A stretch of DNA of 6,895 bases, taken from Acidobacteriota bacterium. GTDB taxonomy: Bacteria > Acidobacteriota > Terriglobia > Terriglobales > Acidobacteriaceae. Positions 1 to 5,858 of the stretch are shown here, in pieces (within the stretch, counting starts at the first letter, position 1; each line of letters starts with the position of its first letter). Position numbers and translations under genes: made by a program. Location: assembly GCA_019510535.1 (NCBI GenBank), contig JAEKKE010000027.1:1-6895 (forward strand), written 5' to 3'. Under the pieces are notes generated by a model. The model was not told the DNA's origin, made no database searches, and was given only the letters and a program-made list of their open reading frames with translations.

Positions 1-166
1 GGGAGCAGTGGCCGATTCCGATACCTGGGAACATGCGACGGATCCCGCCGGAGCGTTGGAGCGATTCGATTCAGGAACCGTCTTCGCTGACCTAGGGGAT
101 TCGATTGTCACCGGTCCGACTGGGAACAACCTGCGCGATTTGCGGGTTCTTCTTGCGGAAGACTGA
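1..166 (+). CDS. Glycerate 2-kinase, MOFRL family (3' end only)
   Basis: Partial gene: only the last 54 codons (frame starting at base 2) and the TGA at 164-166 lie in the window. The end of the protein reads ADLGDSIVTGPTGNNLRDLR followed by VLLAED. A (L)GD-IVTGPTG-N--DLR block is the C-terminal signature of the MOFRL glycerate kinase family (GckA/TtuD-like, once annotated as hydroxypyruvate reductase). These enzymes phosphorylate D-glycerate to 2-phosphoglycerate with ATP in the cytoplasm, feeding glyoxylate, tartrate or serine-derived carbon into glycolysis. The whole protein is usually about 420-460 residues, so roughly the last eighth is visible and the catalytic parts cannot be checked. 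The gene converges on the asparagine-synthetase homologue across about 110 bp and is probably unrelated to it. The family call rests on the terminal motif alone. Confidence 0.8.
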   Translation, partial: GAVADSDTWEHATDPAGALERFDSGTVFADLGDSIVTGPTGNNLRDLRVLLAED

Positions 167-182
167 GCGGATTGCACAATGC

Positions 183-211
183 TGTCATCCTGAGCGAAGC
201 GAAGGACCTGC
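183..211 (+). repeat. Short intergenic repeat (CCTGAGCGAAGCGAAGGA type)
   Basis: A 29-bp unit, TGTCATCCTGAGCGAAGCGA plus AGGACCTGC, sits between two convergent genes. From general knowledge, words of this type recur at high copy between genes in Acidobacteriaceae genomes; I cannot count copies here. The same window carries a degenerate minus-strand copy at 5171-5199 (22 of 29 positions identical with no gap). CGAAGCG at 195-201 can pair with CGCTTCG at 219-225 (7 bp, 17-nt loop), so a bidirectional end-of-transcript structure is possible. There is no T-tract, so it is not called a terminator. Confidence 0.6.
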
Positions 212-276
212 TTTTCAACGCTTCGGATGGCAAAAACTCTTCATGATTTAAGTTACGAGCTTTAGATTCCAGGACA

Positions 277-2139
277 CTAACTCGCTTCATCAGAGCGAAC
301 CGTAGAGAAGAGCGATCCATCCTCCATCCTCCGGAGAAAGCGGCCCATCGAAAGGGCTCTCGGTAGCGCGAGCGCATAATCGCCGTACAAGCTGGGATGG
401 TAGGTTGAGGGCCACTGTTCCACGAGCCGGTGAATCCGTGGCAAATCGATAGCACGCCGGACCAGGTCGACCTGCTCCATCTGTGCAAGCTCAAGCCGAA
501 TGGCGGGAAGCTCCGCAGTGAGCAGGGGAAGGAAGTCTGCAGCCTGCAGGCCGCGGCGGCGTTCGTTGCGCACCATATCTGGAAGGCGATCCTTCATCGC
601 GGCACGGATCAGGGAGCGGCGGTCGCCATCAAGACAGCAGATCTCTTCCGGAATCGACAAAGAGAACTCGATGAGATCCCGATCGAGAGGTGGGACGACA
701 TCATCAATCGATGCGACCGTTCGTCCGAGCATGTGGACCTGTTCCAGGTCCAGTCCTCCAAGGACCGCAGCGCGCTCCGATCGTCCGTCAAAGCTGGGGT
801 GTAGACGTTCGGCGAGATGTCCGGACTTCTCCAGGAAGCTGAGAGACGCCCCCATGCCAACTCCGCGCGCTGCCGCTTTCCTTCCGAAGAATGACATCAC
901 CGAATGGTGTGTCTTCGGGAAGAAGGGCTGCATGAGGTTAGCGAGGATGTGCTTCCAGCTTTCGCCGTTGCGGTGCAGCCCTAGGATCACGCGGCTCAAG
1001 CTGGGAATCCGTCCTGCGGCAAGCAGACCGGGAAGAGCACGCTGACCGTGATAACTCAGGGTAAAGTTTCCTCCGACTCCATTGAGCAGAGTGACCGCGC
1101 CATGCTGAGCGGCTGCCTGCAGAATCGCAAGCAGCCATACGGCGTTTGGAGGGTTGAGGGAAGGACGCTCCGTGGCATCGGAGCATCGGTCAAGAGCCTG
1201 GAAGAAACCGTTTGCATGGTTCGAGACGAGGATGTGCTCGATATTCGAGTGCTGCTGCACCACCGCCCGGGCAAAAGGGGTCTCATCGGTAAAGCGGTTT
1301 CGGAAAAGGCTGCCGTCGAGCGGTTTGGCTGGAACAGCGGTAAAGGCGAGCAGCGAGCGGCCCCGGGGAGCCAGAAAGCGGGCTGCCGTATCTGCGAGAG
1401 TGGAGCTATCCAGCCCTCCGCTCAGATGAGTTGCGAGCAGGCCATGATCGGGGATGCGCCGGTGTACTGCCTGCTCCACGTAATGCAGCAGGCCTTCTGC
1501 ATACTCCCACGGATCGCGAAGGCGAAGGACGGGTATCTTAAGGGGATTCCAAAACGAACGGGTGGTGTGCCGGTCGTTTTGCCAGACGAGGACATGCCCC
1601 GGAGATACCGCCTGAATCCCTTCAAAGAAGGTATTCGTGGAACGATGAAAGTGCCCTCCCATCCACTCCGCGACTCGCTCTTCGTCAGGCTTGGCGGGCT
1701 TGCCGGTGAGCTGCAGCAGATTCCTGGCAAGTGACGCGAACGCAATACCTTTTGGGGTGAAGCTGAAATGGAGAGGACGGGTTCCGGCGACGTCGCGGGC
1801 TAGCAGAAGTTTGCGTTGTGAGCCGTCCCAGATTGCGAGCGCAAAGTCCCCTGTGAGGTGCTCGGGCAGCTCGTCTCCCCACCTAAGCCAAGCATTCAAG
1901 AGGAGATCGGAAAGGGAAATATTGATAGCCAGGCAGAGGGTCGACCTTAGGTCGTTGCGGTTATCAAGCCGCCCATCAAAGGCCAGAATATAGCTTGCCG
2001 ATGAAAGACAAACAGCATCGGGAGAGGTGAGGAAGAGCGCACCTGGAACAGAGTGCTGGTCGCTGTTTCGAAATACATCAGAAATGCCAAGAGGCGTCGA
2101 AGAGCACAACGCCTCTTGGCAGATTCCTGCAATACCCAT
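277..2139 (-). CDS. Asparagine-synthetase-like RiPP macrolactam synthetase (lasso cyclase type)
   Basis: This 620-aa protein has the class II glutamine amidotransferase plus asparagine synthetase (AsnB) architecture. The N-terminal domain (about 1-190) keeps FDGRLDNRNDL (54-64), GDFALAIWD (97-105) and LLLARDVAGTRPL (111-123). It starts MGIAGI instead of MCGIAGI, so the glutaminase nucleophile Cys2 is absent. The synthetase domain has the ATP-pyrophosphatase loop SGGLDSS (240-246), GVGGNFTLSYHG (354-365) and a late RRRGLQAADF block (527-536). The adenylation site therefore looks intact, without ammonia production from glutamine. This combination is known in lasso-peptide cyclases (McjC type), which adenylate an Asp/Glu side chain and close it onto the N-terminal amine. 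ATG 2139 is chosen because it gives the canonical family N-terminus. It has no clear Shine-Dalgarno and begins 29 nt after the stop of the small upstream ORF, which suggests cotranscription and perhaps coupling. The cyclase role is inferred; an AsnB-like enzyme acting on another substrate remains possible. Confidence 0.85.
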   Translation of the reverse strand: MGIAGICQEALCSSTPLGISDVFRNSDQHSVPGALFLTSPDAVCLSSASYILAFDGRLDNRNDLRSTLCLAINISLSDLLLNAWLRWGDELPEHLTGDFALAIWDGSQRKLLLARDVAGTRPLHFSFTPKGIAFASLARNLLQLTGKPAKPDEERVAEWMGGHFHRSTNTFFEGIQAVSPGHVLVWQNDRHTTRSFWNPLKIPVLRLRDPWEYAEGLLHYVEQAVHRRIPDHGLLATHLSGGLDSSTLADTAARFLAPRGRSLLAFTAVPAKPLDGSLFRNRFTDETPFARAVVQQHSNIEHILVSNHANGFFQALDRCSDATERPSLNPPNAVWLLAILQAAAQHGAVTLLNGVGGNFTLSYHGQRALPGLLAAGRIPSLSRVILGLHRNGESWKHILANLMQPFFPKTHHSVMSFFGRKAAARGVGMGASLSFLEKSGHLAERLHPSFDGRSERAAVLGGLDLEQVHMLGRTVASIDDVVPPLDRDLIEFSLSIPEEICCLDGDRRSLIRAAMKDRLPDMVRNERRRGLQAADFLPLLTAELPAIRLELAQMEQVDLVRRAIDLPRIHRLVEQWPSTYHPSLYGDYALALPRALSMGRFLRRMEDGSLFSTVRSDEAS

Positions 2140-2168
2140 GCTGAGAGGATAATTCGTGCTAGATGGGG

Positions 2169-2312
2169 TTACGAGAGAACGGCGCCGTCTGATCCTACGA
2201 CAGTCCCGGTCTCGGCATCTGCAGCTTCCAGAACCGTGAGAGTTGGCTGATGCCAGGTGGGGGTAGTTTCAGGGGCCTTGGACTGTTCAGCGGCGGACGC
2301 GACTTCCTGCAT
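2169..2312 (-). CDS. Candidate lasso-like RiPP precursor peptide (47 aa)
   Basis: Small ORF, ATG 2312 to TAA 2169, immediately upstream of the cyclase-like gene on the same strand. GAGG 8 nt before the ATG supports translation. Residues 1-19 (MQEVASAAEQSKAPETTPT) are polar. They are followed by W20-H-Q-P23-T-L25-T-V-L28, then DAETG (32-36) and the end TVVGSDGAVLS (37-47). Lasso leaders carry Tyr-x2-Pro-x-Leu, recognised by the RRE protein B1, and a Thr at -2 placed 15 residues after the Tyr. Here Trp stands in for Tyr and T35 lies exactly 15 after W20. A core would then begin at T37 or G36, leaving only 11-12 residues with D42 as the sole acidic acceptor. That is shorter than described lasso cores, so the product may be a small or non-lasso macrocycle. 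Precursor status rests on position, RBS and the leader pattern; the chemistry is unknown. Confidence 0.65.
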   Translation of the reverse strand: MQEVASAAEQSKAPETTPTWHQPTLTVLEAADAETGTVVGSDGAVLS

Positions 2313-2320
2313 TTACAAAA

Positions 2321-2324
2321 CCTC
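2321..2324 (-). promoter_or_regulatory. Ribosome binding site of the precursor ORF
   Basis: On the minus strand ACGAGGTTTTGTAAATG places GAGG 8 nt before the ATG at 2312. This is the best Shine-Dalgarno in the two-gene unit and the main non-homology evidence that the 47-codon ORF is translated. The following cyclase gene has no comparable site. Confidence 0.6.
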
Positions 2325-2415
2325 GTAGAAAGAAATTAGGTGATTTCGAAGCTAAGGTAACATGGCAAAATCAACGTAACAAAGGGCTAACAGGTTACGA
2401 CGATAACCAATGTAT

Positions 2416-2447
2416 CGCTCAATTCCCATATTGGGAACGGTTGAGCG
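2416..2447. other. Long imperfect palindrome/hairpin between nupC and the RiPP-like unit
   Basis: CGCTCAATTCCCA (2416-2428), loop TAT, then TGGGAA-CGG-TTGAGCG (2432-2447). Thirteen base pairs form with a 3-nt bulge (CGG, 2438-2440). It lies about 80 bp beyond the nupC stop and about 100 bp before the precursor ATG, both on the minus strand. It could end or stabilise the nupC mRNA, or act as an operator ahead of the precursor. No T-run follows on either strand, so a classical intrinsic terminator is not supported. The rest of the 2313-2528 gap shows several TAAC/GTTA words but no convincing -35/-10 pair. Confidence 0.55.
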
Positions 2448-2528
2448 ACTTCGGGTTACGCTTGCAGCCCCACCAATATCATCGGCGGATTTTGCGGTTA
2501 CGAGAGACGGTGTTCCTCGTTGGAACGA

Positions 2529-3758
2529 TCAGCTGATCAACATGCTGACGATCGAAGCTGAGACAAGGTTGGCCATCGTTCCAGCCAGCATGGCGCGCAG
2601 GCCCAGCCGGGCAAGATCGTTGCGGCGGCCGGGGGCCAGGGCGCCGATGCCGCCGATCTGCATGCCGATGGAGCCGAGGTTGGCGAATCCGCACAGGGCA
2701 AAGGTGGCAATCGAAAGCGATCGTGCGGAGATACCGTGCGCGTTCGCCAGGTCACCGAGGTTCTTGTAGGCGATGAACTCATTCAGAATGGCGCGGGTTC
2801 CGAGCAGGTTCCCCACTGTGCGAGCTTCATGCCAGGGGATGCCGATCAGCCACGCCACTGGTGCACAGAGAAACCCGAGAACCGAGTTCAGCGAAGGCGG
2901 GAAAGGGATGTGTTTCGCAATGCCGCCCATGATGCCGTTTGCCAGGCCTACCAGCGCCAGGAAGCTGATCAGCATGATGGCCACATTGAAGGCGAGCTGT
3001 CCGCCATCGATGGTGCCGCGGGCGATAGCGCCGATCAGGTTCTCTTTGGAGTGTTCCCCCTCCTGCGGAGGCATGTGAACCGTACCTGCAGTAGCGGGGA
3101 CTTCCGTCTCCGGCACCAGCATCTTTGAGAGCAGGATGGTACCGGGCGCGGTCATGATGACCGCCGAGAGCAGGTCCTTCGCATGGATGCCGAAGGAGAT
3201 ATACGCAGCCATAATGCCGCCGGAGACGTGCGCCATGCCCGAGGTCATGATGGTCATCAGCTCTGACCGCGTCGCTCCATTCAAAAACGGACGAATGGTC
3301 AGCGGCGCTTCGGTCTGGCCCATGAAGATGCTGGCGGCAACGTTCGTGCTCTCCGCGCCGGAGGTTCCCATCGTCCGCTGCATAACCCACGCCATGCCGC
3401 GGATAACCCACTGCATGATGCCCAGGTGATAGAGCACGGCAAAGAAGGCGGAGACGAAGATGATGGTCGGCAGCACAGCGAAGGCGAAGATGCTGAGGGG
3501 ACTCTTCGGATCGCCCAGCGGACCAAAGACCATCGAAGATCCATCGACCGAGTGGCCCAGGAAGCTGGTGATGAAGTAAGAGCACTTGGCCAGGATCTGT
3601 TGTCCAACCGTCCACTTGATGACTAGGAAGGCGAAGAGCAGTTGCAGCCCCAGGCCCCAGCCCACGGTGCGCCAGCGAATCGCTTTGCGGTTGGTGGACA
3701 GAACGTACGCGACGCCAAGCAGCGTCACCAGGCCAAGCAATCCGGTAAATCGACCCAA
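2529..3758 (-). CDS. nupC: Concentrative nucleoside transporter (CNT/NupC family)
   Basis: A 409-aa polytopic inner-membrane protein, the usual CNT size. It imports nucleosides by symport with H+ or Na+. Family marks: NRKAIRWR-VGWGLGLQ near the N-terminus (23-39); GQTEAPLTIRPFL (147-159), matching the QTE hairpin that contacts the nucleobase in Vibrio CNT; NEFIAYKNL (326-334), with the Glu corresponding to the ribose-binding residue; and FALCGFANLGSIGMQIGGIG (353-372), with the F-x-N-x2-S pattern of the same site. All binding residues I can place are present, so it should be functional. The start is TTG at 3758, chosen because GGAG lies 7 nt upstream and no in-frame ATG is nearby; the ATG at 3763 is out of frame. 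It follows deoA by 65 bp on the same strand, consistent with a nucleoside salvage operon. Specificity (pyrimidine or broad, H+ or Na+) cannot be read from the sequence; the context favours pyrimidine nucleosides. Confidence 0.93.
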   Translation of the reverse strand: MGRFTGLLGLVTLLGVAYVLSTNRKAIRWRTVGWGLGLQLLFAFLVIKWTVGQQILAKCSYFITSFLGHSVDGSSMVFGPLGDPKSPLSIFAFAVLPTIIFVSAFFAVLYHLGIMQWVIRGMAWVMQRTMGTSGAESTNVAASIFMGQTEAPLTIRPFLNGATRSELMTIMTSGMAHVSGGIMAAYISFGIHAKDLLSAVIMTAPGTILLSKMLVPETEVPATAGTVHMPPQEGEHSKENLIGAIARGTIDGGQLAFNVAIMLISFLALVGLANGIMGGIAKHIPFPPSLNSVLGFLCAPVAWLIGIPWHEARTVGNLLGTRAILNEFIAYKNLGDLANAHGISARSLSIATFALCGFANLGSIGMQIGGIGALAPGRRNDLARLGLRAMLAGTMANLVSASIVSMLIS

Positions 3759-3765
3759 ATCATGA

Positions 3766-3769
3766 CTCC
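3766..3769 (-). promoter_or_regulatory. Shine-Dalgarno deciding the TTG start of nupC
   Basis: GGAG on the minus strand, 7 nt before TTG 3758 (GGAGTCATGATTTG). An ATG lies between them at 3763-3761 but is in another frame. The spacing supports the non-ATG start. Confidence 0.55.
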
Positions 3770-3823
3770 AAGGGATGGACTGTGTACACGGAGTGTAACG
3801 GCCTCCGCGCTACTACACCAGTG

Positions 3824-5164
3824 CTACTTCACATCGGCAGCGGTAATTGGTTTCAGAATGAGCGGCCGTACGTGTGGCTTCGCGTCGCTGATCTCCATGG
3901 TCTCGAGCAGCATCTCCGCTGGCCCGTCGATCTTCGATGGACTGGCCGCGAAGATCGTCACCAAGGGATCGCCTTCCTTCAAATAGTCGCCAAGCTTGGC
4001 ATGCATCGTCAGGCCGGCATCGGCGCTGACTGGGTCGCCTGGCCGTTCGCGTCCCGCGCCCAGTCGCTGGATCGCCCAGCCGACCTGGGTGCAATCCATT
4101 GACGCCAGGTAGCCGCTGCGTTTCGCGGTCAGTGTCCGAGTTGCGGCCGGCTTATGGAAGGCTGCTGGGTCGTCGAAGACGCGGACGTCGCCGCCATGGC
4201 CTTCCACCATCCGCAGCCAGTGTTCCCAGGCCTTGCCGTTCTCTAGCAGTTCCTTGCTGAGGCGTTCACCCTCTTCCGCGGATCCTGCCTTACCGCCGAG
4301 GAAGAGCATCTGCCCGGCGAGGCCAATCGTCAACTCGATGAGGTCTTCGCTGAAGGGATGGCGAATGCCCTTCATGATGTCGACGCACTCCCATACCTCG
4401 ATCCAGTTGCCGCTGAAGCGTCCGAGCGGCTGATCGACAGTTGTGAGCAGAGCTCCAGTCCTGGTGCCGGCAAGCTCACCGGTTGAGACCAGAAGGCTGG
4501 CCAGAAACTCCGCGTCCTCCACCTTCTTCATGAAGGCGCCGGAGCCGGTTTTTACGTCCAGCACCAACGCATTGAGGCCGGCAGCGAGCTTCTTGCTCAT
4601 GATGCTGGCGCAGATCAGGTAGGGCGACTCCACCGTACCGGTGTGGTCGCGCATGGCGTAAAGGATGCGGTCGGCGGGGACCAGGCGTTCAGTCTGTCCG
4701 ATGATGGAGCAGCCGGCCTTGCGGATGACCTCGCCGAACTGTTCCATGGTGAGCTGCGTGTTGTAGCCGGGAATAGTCTCAAGCTTGTCCAGGGTCCCGC
4801 CGGAGTGTCCCAGCGAGCGGCCCGAGATCATCGGCACACACAGACCCGCGGCGGCCGCAATGGGCGCCAACAGAAGAGACGTTTTGTCGCCGATACCGCC
4901 GGTGGAGTGCTTGTCGACATTGGTTCCACGCGAGATGGCGGCATCGAAGACCTCGCCGGAAAAGCGCATGGCGCTGGTCAGATACGCGAGCTCGGTGCGC
5001 GTAAGACCGCGCTGAAAGACGGCCATCAGGAAGGCGGCAAGACGGGCATCGGTGACGTCACCGGAGACGACATCGGCGATAAAGTTTTCGATCTGTTCGC
5101 CGCTCAATTCCTTGCCGTCGCGCTTGGCAAGGATGATGTCAATCGGATGGAGATGTTCAGGCAT
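3824..5164 (-). CDS. deoA: Thymidine/pyrimidine-nucleoside phosphorylase
   Basis: A 446-aa cytoplasmic enzyme that splits thymidine/deoxyuridine (and, in the broader PyNP type, uridine) with phosphate into base and (deoxy)ribose-1-phosphate. The N-terminal helical domain begins PIDIILAKRDGKELS. DKHSTGGIGDKTSLLLAP (84-101) forms the phosphate loop, with K85, H86 and S87. SGRSLGHSGGTLDKLETIPG (114-133) is the class signature. R172, S187 and K191 correspond to E. coli DeoA R171, S186 and K190, which hold the pyrimidine. The C-terminal PYNP domain contains VGWAIQRLGAGR and ADAGL (361-385). Length is normal (about 430-445). The start is ATG 5164, the only reasonable in-frame ATG, with AAGGA 11 nt upstream, a long spacing. 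It lies downstream of cdd and upstream of nupC on the same strand. Thymidine- and uridine-type enzymes share these motifs, so strict deoA versus pdp assignment is open. Confidence 0.93.
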   Translation of the reverse strand: MPEHLHPIDIILAKRDGKELSGEQIENFIADVVSGDVTDARLAAFLMAVFQRGLTRTELAYLTSAMRFSGEVFDAAISRGTNVDKHSTGGIGDKTSLLLAPIAAAAGLCVPMISGRSLGHSGGTLDKLETIPGYNTQLTMEQFGEVIRKAGCSIIGQTERLVPADRILYAMRDHTGTVESPYLICASIMSKKLAAGLNALVLDVKTGSGAFMKKVEDAEFLASLLVSTGELAGTRTGALLTTVDQPLGRFSGNWIEVWECVDIMKGIRHPFSEDLIELTIGLAGQMLFLGGKAGSAEEGERLSKELLENGKAWEHWLRMVEGHGGDVRVFDDPAAFHKPAATRTLTAKRSGYLASMDCTQVGWAIQRLGAGRERPGDPVSADAGLTMHAKLGDYLKEGDPLVTIFAASPSKIDGPAEMLLETMEISDAKPHVRPLILKPITAADVK

Positions 5165-5170
5165 GGAGCT

Positions 5171-5199
5171 GCAGGTCCTTCGCGTGCATCAGGACAGCA
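5171..5199 (-). repeat. Degenerate copy of the 183-211 repeat in the deoA leader
   Basis: Read on the minus strand this is TGCTGTCCTGATGCACGCGA plus AGGACCTGC. It matches the 29-bp unit at 183-211 in 22 positions without gaps, including 13 contiguous bases at its deoA-proximal end. It contains AAGGA (5176-5180), the only Shine-Dalgarno-like run before the deoA ATG. Homology to the repeat is plausible, but the match is short enough that convergence cannot be excluded. Confidence 0.4.
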
Positions 5200-5214
5200 T
5201 ACCGGCTCACAGGC

Positions 5215-5337
5215 GACTAGAGCATTTTTCCTGTTGGTGGGTTATCCCGGTAGGAGCGTGGAGCGGCGTTTTCATTGCGGAAAACGCCCATAGATGCATG
5301 AGCCCTGAACTATACCTACAGGAAAAACGCCTTAGTC
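5215..5337. repeat. Approximately 123-bp inverted-repeat (MITE/REP-like) element between cdd and deoA
   Basis: The ends form a 23-bp imperfect inverted repeat. The left arm 5215-5237 (GACTAGAGCATTTTTCCTGT plus TGG) matches the reverse complement of the right arm 5315-5337 (GACTAAGGCGTTTTTCCTGT plus AGG) at 19 of 23 positions. Inside is a perfect 9-bp hairpin, GGCGTTTTC (5265-5273), loop ATTGCG, GAAAACGCC (5280-5288). The right-arm core GGCGTTTTTC resembles the internal stem GGCGTTTTC, so the same word is reused. It encodes no protein. It fills most of the 167-bp cdd-deoA gap and its right arm contains the cdd stop codon. It may be a non-autonomous mobile element or a transcript-processing signal; I see no clear target-site duplication. 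Confidence 0.6.
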
Positions 5338-5772
5338 GTGGGCCAGTTTGAAGCCGAAGGGGATCAGGGCGGATAACGGCGCCGAGGCGGCGACTCCATC
5401 CAGGCCGGGGAAGAAGATCCAGGTGTCGGTATCGCCGAACTCCAATAGTGTCTGGCGGCAGGCGCCGCAGGGCATGCTGGCCGCACCGTTCAGGTTGGTG
5501 ACGGAGACGGCGCGGATCTTGATCTCTGGTCCCTTGTGCGACACCGCCGAGGAGATGGCGCTCTGCTCAGCGCAACTGGTCAGCCGGTACGACGCGTTCT
5601 CTACATTGCAGCCCACATGGATGGAGCCGTCAGAAAGAAGCACCGCCGCTCCCACCTTGAACTTCGAGTACGGGGAATAGGAGTTCCGTGCGACGCGCTG
5701 CGCGAGCGTGTGGAGTTGCTCAATCAGTTCATGGTCCAGGCCGGAGGCGTGTGGTTTCGGAGCTGTCGTCAT
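5332..5772 (-). CDS. cdd: Cytidine deaminase
   Basis: A 146-aa zinc enzyme that converts cytidine and deoxycytidine to uridine and deoxyuridine, supplying substrate to the phosphorylase encoded next. Its length fits the small homotetrameric class (about 130-146 aa). Visible motifs: YSPYSKFKVGAAVL (32-45), GCNVENASY (54-62) with the ribose-contacting N-x-E, TSCAEQSAI (65-73) with zinc ligand C67 and proton-shuttling E69, and PCGACRQ (101-107) with zinc ligands C102 and C105. After CAE most tetrameric enzymes have Arg, which tunes the zinc-thiolate charge; here it is Gln, as in the dimeric E. coli HAEQ motif. ATG 5772 has no Shine-Dalgarno. TATGAT at 5784-5789 lies so close that the mRNA may have almost no leader. 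It is first of three same-strand salvage genes, though the 167-bp gap with the inverted-repeat element means cotranscription with deoA is not certain. Confidence 0.95.
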   Translation of the reverse strand: MTTAPKPHASGLDHELIEQLHTLAQRVARNSYSPYSKFKVGAAVLLSDGSIHVGCNVENASYRLTSCAEQSAISSAVSHKGPEIKIRAVSVTNLNGAASMPCGACRQTLLEFGDTDTWIFFPGLDGVAASAPLSALIPFGFKLAHD

Positions 5773-5783
5773 CGTGGAAAACG

Positions 5784-5789
5784 ATCATA
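5784..5789 (-). promoter_or_regulatory. Possible -10 box for cdd
   Basis: TATGAT on the minus strand matches the -10 consensus at 5 of 6 positions, 11 nt before the cdd ATG. No good -35 lies 16-18 bp further upstream (the best is a TCAAAC-like word), so this is weak. If real, transcription would start only a few bases before the ATG, which fits the missing Shine-Dalgarno. Confidence 0.25.
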
Positions 5790-5858
5790 CCAAAGGCAAC
5801 GGCCGGGTTTGATGGTGGGTGCATTACGCCGCAGACCGGCATCTAATAGACGCAACGC

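Noticed and set aside
183..211. CRISPR-like repeat
   Set aside because: Only one good and one degenerate distant copy exist, with no regular spacers; it is an interspersed intergenic repeat.
1048..1734. Long plus-strand open frame of 228 codons
   Set aside because: It lies antisense to the AsnB homologue, whose conserved motifs span the region, and its translation resembles no family. It is a by-product of GC-rich coding sequence.
2416..2447. Hairpin as a rho-independent terminator of nupC
   Set aside because: No T-tract follows the stem on either strand, and the stem is not GC-rich at its base in the usual way.
2167..2507. Twelve-base direct repeat GGTTACGAGAGA at 2167-2178 and 2496-2507, suggesting a second precursor copy
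   Set aside because: The first copy covers the precursor stop, but the frame ending at the second copy overlaps the nupC 3' end and shows no leader motif. The repeat is too short to indicate duplication.
3759..3763. ATG at 3763-3761 as the nupC start
   Set aside because: It is in a different frame from the CNT coding sequence; TTG 3758 is in frame with GGAG at 7 nt.
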